From Planctomycetaceae bacterium (GTDB lineage: Bacteria > Planctomycetota > Planctomycetia > Pirellulales > Pirellulaceae): a DNA stretch of 10,893 bases. Position 1 is the stretch's first letter. Each line of letters starts with the position of its first letter. Under the pieces are notes generated by a model, which saw nothing but the letters and a program-made list of their open reading frames with translations, had not been told where the DNA came from and did no database searches. The stretch spans positions 1-10,893 of the forward strand of contig JAKEHX010000203.1 in NCBI GenBank assembly GCA_022614795.1, written 5' to 3'. Positions 6,602 through 10,893 of the stretch are shown here, piece by piece. The translations under genes and the position numbers were made by a program.

Positions 6602-9298
6602 ATGCAACCTCGATCGCAGACCGCCGTGCCCTGGCATGTTCTGCCGCGCGAGAAGATCGAAGAGCAATTGAAAACCGGTCCCGACGGGCTCACCAGCGAC
6701 GAGGCCCGCTCGCGCGCCGCCGATTACGGTCCGAACGAGCTTGCGGCCGGCCATAGGGTTTCTGCGCTGGCCATTTTGCTGTCGCAGTTCAAAAACGTCC
6801 TGCTGGTGATCCTGATCATCGCCACGGTCGTGTCGGCGCTCATGGGGCACGGCACCGAGGCGATCGTCATCGGCGTGATCGTGCTGTTTGCCGTCGGCTT
6901 GGGCTTCTTTCAGGAGTATCGGGCTGAACGGGCCATGGAGGCCCTCTCGGAAATGGCGGCGCCGATGGCCACGCTGGTGCGCGGCGGGCAAGAGGTCCAG
7001 CTCCCCGCGCGCGAGCTGGTGCCGGGCGATGTCGTGCTGCTCAAGGCGGGAGACAAGGTGCCGGCTGATTGCCGCCTGATCGAGGCGGTCAATTTGCAAG
7101 CCGAAGAGGCGGTCCTCACGGGCGAATCGGTGCCGTCCGAGAAGCAAACCGAGCCGCTGGCGGACGAAAATCTGCCGGTCGGCGACCGGAAGAACATCGC
7201 CTTTGCCGGCACGGCGGTTACCTATGGCCGCGGCCGCGGGATCGTCGTCGCAACGGGCATGGACACGGAATTCGGCAAGATCGCGGGCCTCTTGCAGACG
7301 GTCGAGATCAGCCGCACGCCGCTTCAGAAAAACCTCGATCGGGTTGGGCGGGCTTTGGCGGGCGTGGCGATTGTCATTGTGCTGGTGATCGTGGGCATCG
7401 GGCTGGGGCGGGGCGAGCAGTTCACCTCGATGTTGATCTTTGGCATCGCCCTGGCCGTGGCCGTGGTGCCCGAAGCGTTGCCGGCCGTGGTAACGGTGTC
7501 GCTGGCTTTGGGCGTGCAGCGGCTCGCGAAGCGCAACTCGCTCGTCCGCCGCCTGCCGGCCGTCGAAACGCTGGGCAGCACGAGCGTCATTTGCTCCGAC
7601 AAGACGGGCACGCTCACGCGCGACGAAATGACGGTCCGGCGAATCTGGACCGACGGCCAGGAACTGGATGTCTCCGGCGCGGGCTACGAGCCCCGCGGAG
7701 ACTTTAAGAACAACGGAGCGGTCCAGCAGCCAGACGGGGTCGCCAGCGAGCTGCTGCGGGCCGGGGTTCTGTCTTCCGATGCATACCTTCTTCACGACGA
7801 GAGCGAAAAAAGATGGCGCGTCCAAGGCGATCCCACCGAAGGGGCGCTGGTGGCCGTCGCGGGTAAAGCGGGACTGGAAAAAGCGAAGCTCGACGCCGAG
7901 TTTCCGCGAGTCGGCGAGATTCCGTTCAGCTCCGAAACGAAGCGGATGACGACGCTGCACCAGACCAGCAATGGTTCGGTCGCCTATTGCAAGGGCGCGC
8001 CGGAGATGCTGCTGGGCTCGTGTACGCGACTACGTACGGCGAGCGGCGACGTGACGCTGGACGAAGCGCGGAAGAAGGCGATTCAGGACGCGGCACAGCG
8101 GATGGCCGAAAGCGCGCTCCGCGTTTTGGCCCTGGCTGCCAAGTACGGAGTAGCGCTGGAAGACGCGCAGCACGATCTGACGCTGCTCGGGCTGGTGGGG
8201 ATGATCGATCCTCCGCGCGACGAAGCCAAGGCAGCAGTGGAAAAGTGTCAGACCGCGGGAATCAAAGTCGTCATGATCACGGGCGACCATCCGCTGACCG
8301 CCCGGGCGATCGCCCGCGAGCTGGCGATCGCCAAGGAAGGCCGGGTGGTTACCGGGGCTGAGCTCGATGCGCTCAGCGACGAGGCGCTAGAGGGCGACGT
8401 GCAGCAGATCGAGGTGTACGCCCGCGTTTCGCCGGCGCATAAGCTACGCGTGGTGACGGCCCTTCAGCACCGCGGGCACGTCGTGGCAATGACCGGCGAC
8501 GGCGTGAACGACGCCCCCGCGCTGCGCAAGGCCGACATCGGCATCGCCATGGGAATCGCCGGCACCGACGTGACCAAGGAGGCGGCGGCGATGACATTGA
8601 CCGACGACAATTTCGCGTCGATTGTCGCCGCGGTGGAGGAAGGGCGCGGCATTTTCGGCAACATCAAGAAGTATTTGATGTATCTCTTGTCTGCCAATCT
8701 TGGCGAGATTGGCCTGATGGCAGGGGCGTCGCTCGCGGGGTTGCCGCTGCCGCTGTCGGCCGTACAGATTCTCTATGTGAATCTGGCGACCGACGGGCTG
8801 CCCGCGCTGGCCCTGGCAATGGATCCTCCGGACGATGACATCATGCGCCGGCCGCCGCGCGATCCGCGCAGGGGCATCTTCACGCCGAGCGTCGTGCGGC
8901 TGATGGCGGTGGGAGGCGCCTGGTCGGCTGCCGCGAATTTGGCGCTGTTTGTGGGAGCAAGGCAGCTGGGATACTCCGATCCGGACGCGATGACAATGAC
9001 CTTTGTATCGCTGGTGCTGATGGAGTTTTTCAAGGCCTACGCCTACCGGTCGGACCGCCAGCACGTATTGCACCGGCCGCTGGTCAACCGGTGGCTGAAC
9101 CTCGCCATCGCGTGGGAGATTGCGCTGTTGGTTGCAATTCTCTACGTCCCCTTCTTGCAGAGGGCGTTCGGCGTGACGGGGCTGGAGCTGGCCGAGTGGG
9201 CCGTAATTATTTTCTGGGCCCACACGATTCTTCCGGTGCTGGAGTTTGCCAAAGGGCTGGAGCGGCGCGGGATTTTTGGCGCGGCGGAGGAGTCGTGA
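6602..9298 (+). CDS. SERCA-like P-type (P2A) calcium-transporting ATPase
   Basis: The 898-residue protein is a full P2-type ATPase with ten predicted membrane helices, which would export Ca2+ across the cytoplasmic membrane using ATP. The actuator loop has TGES at 173-176. The phosphorylated aspartate is Asp333 in ICSDKTGTLT. The nucleotide domain has KGAPEMLL, and the hinge motif TGDGVNDAPAL begins at 631. The residues matching the two SERCA calcium sites are all present: Glu291 in M4 (VVPEALP), Asn699 and Glu702 in M5 (SANLGE), Asn727, Thr730 and Asp731 in M6 (NLATDGLP), and Glu808 in M8 (LMEFF). Two transported calcium ions per cycle is therefore plausible. An in-frame stop at 6590-6592 makes ATG 6602 the first possible ATG; GGAG directly upstream is very close to it. 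It is transcribed alone, divergent from the lipoprotein gene. Mn2+ or Mg2+ as substrate is less likely. Confidence 0.93.
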   Translation: MQPRSQTAVPWHVLPREKIEEQLKTGPDGLTSDEARSRAADYGPNELAAGHRVSALAILLSQFKNVLLVILIIATVVSALMGHGTEAIVIGVIVLFAVGLGFFQEYRAERAMEALSEMAAPMATLVRGGQEVQLPARELVPGDVVLLKAGDKVPADCRLIEAVNLQAEEAVLTGESVPSEKQTEPLADENLPVGDRKNIAFAGTAVTYGRGRGIVVATGMDTEFGKIAGLLQTVEISRTPLQKNLDRVGRALAGVAIVIVLVIVGIGLGRGEQFTSMLIFGIALAVAVVPEALPAVVTVSLALGVQRLAKRNSLVRRLPAVETLGSTSVICSDKTGTLTRDEMTVRRIWTDGQELDVSGAGYEPRGDFKNNGAVQQPDGVASELLRAGVLSSDAYLLHDESEKRWRVQGDPTEGALVAVAGKAGLEKAKLDAEFPRVGEIPFSSETKRMTTLHQTSNGSVAYCKGAPEMLLGSCTRLRTASGDVTLDEARKKAIQDAAQRMAESALRVLALAAKYGVALEDAQHDLTLLGLVGMIDPPRDEAKAAVEKCQTAGIKVVMITGDHPLTARAIARELAIAKEGRVVTGAELDALSDEALEGDVQQIEVYARVSPAHKLRVVTALQHRGHVVAMTGDGVNDAPALRKADIGIAMGIAGTDVTKEAAAMTLTDDNFASIVAAVEEGRGIFGNIKKYLMYLLSANLGEIGLMAGASLAGLPLPLSAVQILYVNLATDGLPALALAMDPPDDDIMRRPPRDPRRGIFTPSVVRLMAVGGAWSAAANLALFVGARQLGYSDPDAMTMTFVSLVLMEFFKAYAYRSDRQHVLHRPLVNRWLNLAIAWEIALLVAILYVPFLQRAFGVTGLELAEWAVIIFWAHTILPVLEFAKGLERRGIFGAAEES

Positions 9299-9302
9299 GT
9301 AG

Positions 9303-9366
9303 GTAGCGGAATTCGCCAGAATGCGGGCGAACTCCGCGGCACCCGAACTCTGGCGAGTTCGGCTAC
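9303..9366. repeat. REP-like 25-bp inverted repeat with internal hairpins; probable shared terminator
   Basis: The 25 bases at 9303-9327 reappear as the reverse complement at 9342-9366 with 21 of 25 positions identical; the shared core is TCGCCAGA. The arms are 14 bases apart. Within the element, GCGGAATTCGCC (9306-9317) can pair with GGCGAACTCCGC (9326-9337) with one mismatch, and CCGAACTC (9343-9350) pairs perfectly with GAGTTCGG (9355-9362) around TGGC. The element fills the gap between the convergent ends of the ATPase and the cysteine-peptidase-like gene, so it may end both transcripts. Its layout resembles REP/BIME elements. Copies elsewhere in the genome are expected but not visible here. 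Confidence 0.7.
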
Positions 9367-9378
9367 AACACGGCCGAT

Positions 9379-10425
9379 CTACGACCTGCGCTGGCCCGGC
9401 ACACGCAACGTCGGCCGTTCGTAGATGGGAATTTGGCCGCGTTTGCCGCGCCTGGCGGTGAGCGTGGGCTCGAGCTGGTCGATTCCTTCCGCGGTCATGC
9501 TCGCCAAGGCAGGCAGTCTCGCCTCGGGCACGCTGGTGCTGGGAACGACCGCTACCACGTGGCCAGACCGGCGACTGTGGAAGTATTTGTACTCGGCGCC
9601 ATACGGCTGGGCCTTGACGGGATGCAGATAAACGCCCAGAGGGCCCCACTTGCTCTCGACCAGCACCAATCCATCGTTGCCGACCATGCGCACCAGGCCG
9701 GTATGGTCAATCGTGCCGTCGGCCATGCCATAGATCACCAGGTCGCCAGGTTGCGGCTCGTTCACCTCGACATACCCGTTGTCGTCGAGCAGCCCGGGAA
9801 TGTATCGGCCTTGGATGGCGAAGCGCCCGCTTGTGTAGACCCAGCCGTGGCAATTACAGGCGGGGCTGGGCTCGGCGAGGCGGATGATCTGGTGAGCATA
9901 TTGCTCAGTACCGAGCAGAGCGCGTTCCGAATCGGCCAGTTGCTGAGGCGAATCGTCGTAGCCAATGAGCGGCAACGGCTGGCCGAGATCGGTCAACGCG
10001 ACGAGGCCGTCCACGGCGTGAAAGCTGCTGCCAACGATCATGGGCGGACCGACTTCATCCCCGTGCGGCGCGGCGGCGAACTTGACATACGCAGCCGCAC
10101 TCAGGCTAAGCAGGATCAGCGTGCACGCCACCGGCAGCGGGCGAGCCGCGACTTGCAAAACTGCCTGAAAAGCATTGGTTCGGACGGCCCAAGCCAAGAG
10201 CGCCGCGCCGGAGAGCAGGCCGGCGGGAACCGCGAATGTCCACGACGAGAGTGCGGCGGACACAATCGATCCAGCGGCCAAGAGTGCCGCGACGATCAGC
10301 GTCAGCCGCGCCGATGAGCGGGGCAGATATCTCTCGGCACTGATGAGTGCCACCGCCACGACCGCCGCCGTGATGGCGAAATAATTGGCGGCGGCAACCA
10401 GGCTTGGATCGTACCAGGTGGGCAT
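9379..10425 (-). CDS. Membrane-anchored NlpC/P60-like (papain-fold) cysteine hydrolase
   Basis: The 348-residue product has about four hydrophobic helices in its first 118 residues (near 8-30, 41-60, 63-81 and 98-116), then a soluble domain. That domain has a candidate nucleophile Cys192 in ACNCHGWVYTSGRF, a PQPGDLVIYG strand at 225-233, a candidate histidine His241 in DHTGLVRMVG, and LVESKWG near 254-261. The C-H-G-W ... PGDLV ... H-x-G ... ESKWG order is that of NlpC/P60- or CHAP-like amidases, which cut peptide bonds in cell-wall peptides. A Pro-rich basic tail follows. The start at 10425 is the first ATG of the frame; the extension to 10485 would need TTG and adds no hydrophobic sequence. 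It stands alone, convergent with the calcium ATPase. The hydrolase call is by motif only, and the target (peptidoglycan or protein) is unknown. Confidence 0.66.
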   Translation of the reverse strand: MPTWYDPSLVAAANYFAITAAVVAVALISAERYLPRSSARLTLIVAALLAAGSIVSAALSSWTFAVPAGLLSGAALLAWAVRTNAFQAVLQVAARPLPVACTLILLSLSAAAYVKFAAAPHGDEVGPPMIVGSSFHAVDGLVALTDLGQPLPLIGYDDSPQQLADSERALLGTEQYAHQIIRLAEPSPACNCHGWVYTSGRFAIQGRYIPGLLDDNGYVEVNEPQPGDLVIYGMADGTIDHTGLVRMVGNDGLVLVESKWGPLGVYLHPVKAQPYGAEYKYFHSRRSGHVVAVVPSTSVPEARLPALASMTAEGIDQLEPTLTARRGKRGQIPIYERPTLRVPGQRRS

Positions 10426-10893
10426 GGAGCAACTCGGGAATGGACCACGCGGCTTTCTTCTCGCTGTCGCATGACCTGCCCCCAAGTGCCCGTCTGCGGA
10501 TCGCGATGCGCCGTTCCGGTTGGCGCTGCATCATGGAACACTTCTGTGATGCGCACGTTTCGCGTTTTCATGCACCTCCATCGCACCGCAAGCGAGATTT
10601 GCTTCGCGCATTGGCCAAGCTGCGGACTGCCGCACCTTGCGCTCGCTCGAGTGCGAAGGAATCGGCTTGACATCCCGCAGCGCCTGTCGCCCGTTTGTAC
10701 GGCGAATCAGAACGCTTCAGCTGGCAGATAGCGGATTATTTGTCTGTTGCCACCGGATTTCGATTGCTTCGTGAAGGCAGCAACTTTTTTGGAAAAGTTT
10801 CGGGCGAAGTTGTGCGAATAGGACGACGGAAACTCCCCCGATCCGCCCCGTACCCCCTCATTCGTGTGGTATCTCGAAATCTCGCGGCTCGAC
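10426..10893. other. Non-coding stretch upstream of the membrane hydrolase gene, to the right edge
   Basis: These 468 bases hold no gene I can support. The right half is clearly more AT-rich than the rest of the window and contains a 7-bp inverted repeat, AACTTTT (10782-10788) and AAAAGTT (10793-10799), around TTGG. A TTGACA hexamer at 10667-10672 lacks a fitting -10 at normal spacing. The region probably carries the promoter of the minus-strand hydrolase gene and perhaps that of a gene beyond the edge. Confidence 0.45.

Noticed and set aside
6473..7960. Minus-strand frame of 495 codons across the ATPase start
   Set aside because: It is antisense to the conserved actuator and phosphorylation domains of the ATPase and has shadow-type composition without motifs.
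8444..9649. Minus-strand frame of 401 codons over the ATPase end and the REP-like element
   Set aside because: It crosses two coding regions and a repeat, and is His/Arg/Gln-rich with no domain.
10302..10571. Minus-strand frame beginning MKTRNVRITEVFHD with GGAGG three bases upstream
   Set aside because: The first 48 codons look somewhat protein-like, but the frame then overlaps the hydrolase gene by 124 nt in another frame, the ribosome site is too close, and no family is recognised.
10667..10672. TTGACA as a promoter -35 element
   Set aside because: No acceptable -10 hexamer lies 16-18 bp downstream; the closest candidate needs a 22-bp gap.
10707..10892. Minus-strand frame open from the right edge
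   Set aside because: It is 61 codons of unrecognised sequence in an AT-richer spacer. It could be the end of a gene outside the window but nothing supports it.

Overview
The window looks like a chromosomal segment of a high-GC member of the Planctomycetota, probably Pirellulales-like. This rests on gene content and style: an OleA-like synthase, a membrane-anchored NlpC/P60-like protein with a CHGW motif, a coiled-coil antitoxin paired with a PIN toxin, a tiny Pro/Ala/Thr-rich lipoprotein, and loosely packed intergenic inverted repeats. No 16S or other phylogenetic marker was available, so this is inference. I recognised no tRNA, rRNA, CRISPR array, insertion sequence or prophage gene.

Left part (1-3116): a tight plus-strand run holds the C-terminus of a phytoene-desaturase/CrtISO-like FAD oxidoreductase, a DinB-fold protein, a FabZ-type dehydratase and a divergent FabI-type enoyl reductase. 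Facing it and overlapping the fabI end by 26 nt is a minus-strand thiolase-fold synthase. Its Glu-Cys-His-Asn residues and motifs match OleA, the enzyme that condenses two acyl chains head to head. Together these genes suggest a dedicated acyl-chain (lipid or hydrocarbon) pathway rather than, or in addition to, housekeeping fatty acid synthesis. This is the most interesting part of the window.

Middle (3163-6032): a two-gene minus-strand toxin-antitoxin module (coiled-coil antitoxin then VapC-type PIN toxin, overlapping by 14 nt) sits upstream of the oleA-like gene and is divergent from uvrB, a complete excision-repair helicase subunit. A perfect 10-bp inverted repeat lies between uvrB and the convergent lipoprotein gene, next to a heptamer tandem repeat.

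Right part (6151-10893): a small lipoprotein gene (minus) is divergent from a full-length SERCA-like P-type calcium ATPase (plus), whose leader can fold into a nested stem-loop. The ATPase is convergent with a four-helix membrane protein carrying a predicted cysteine-peptidase/amidase domain. A 25-bp REP-like inverted repeat separates the two ends. The last about 470 bases hold no gene I can support.
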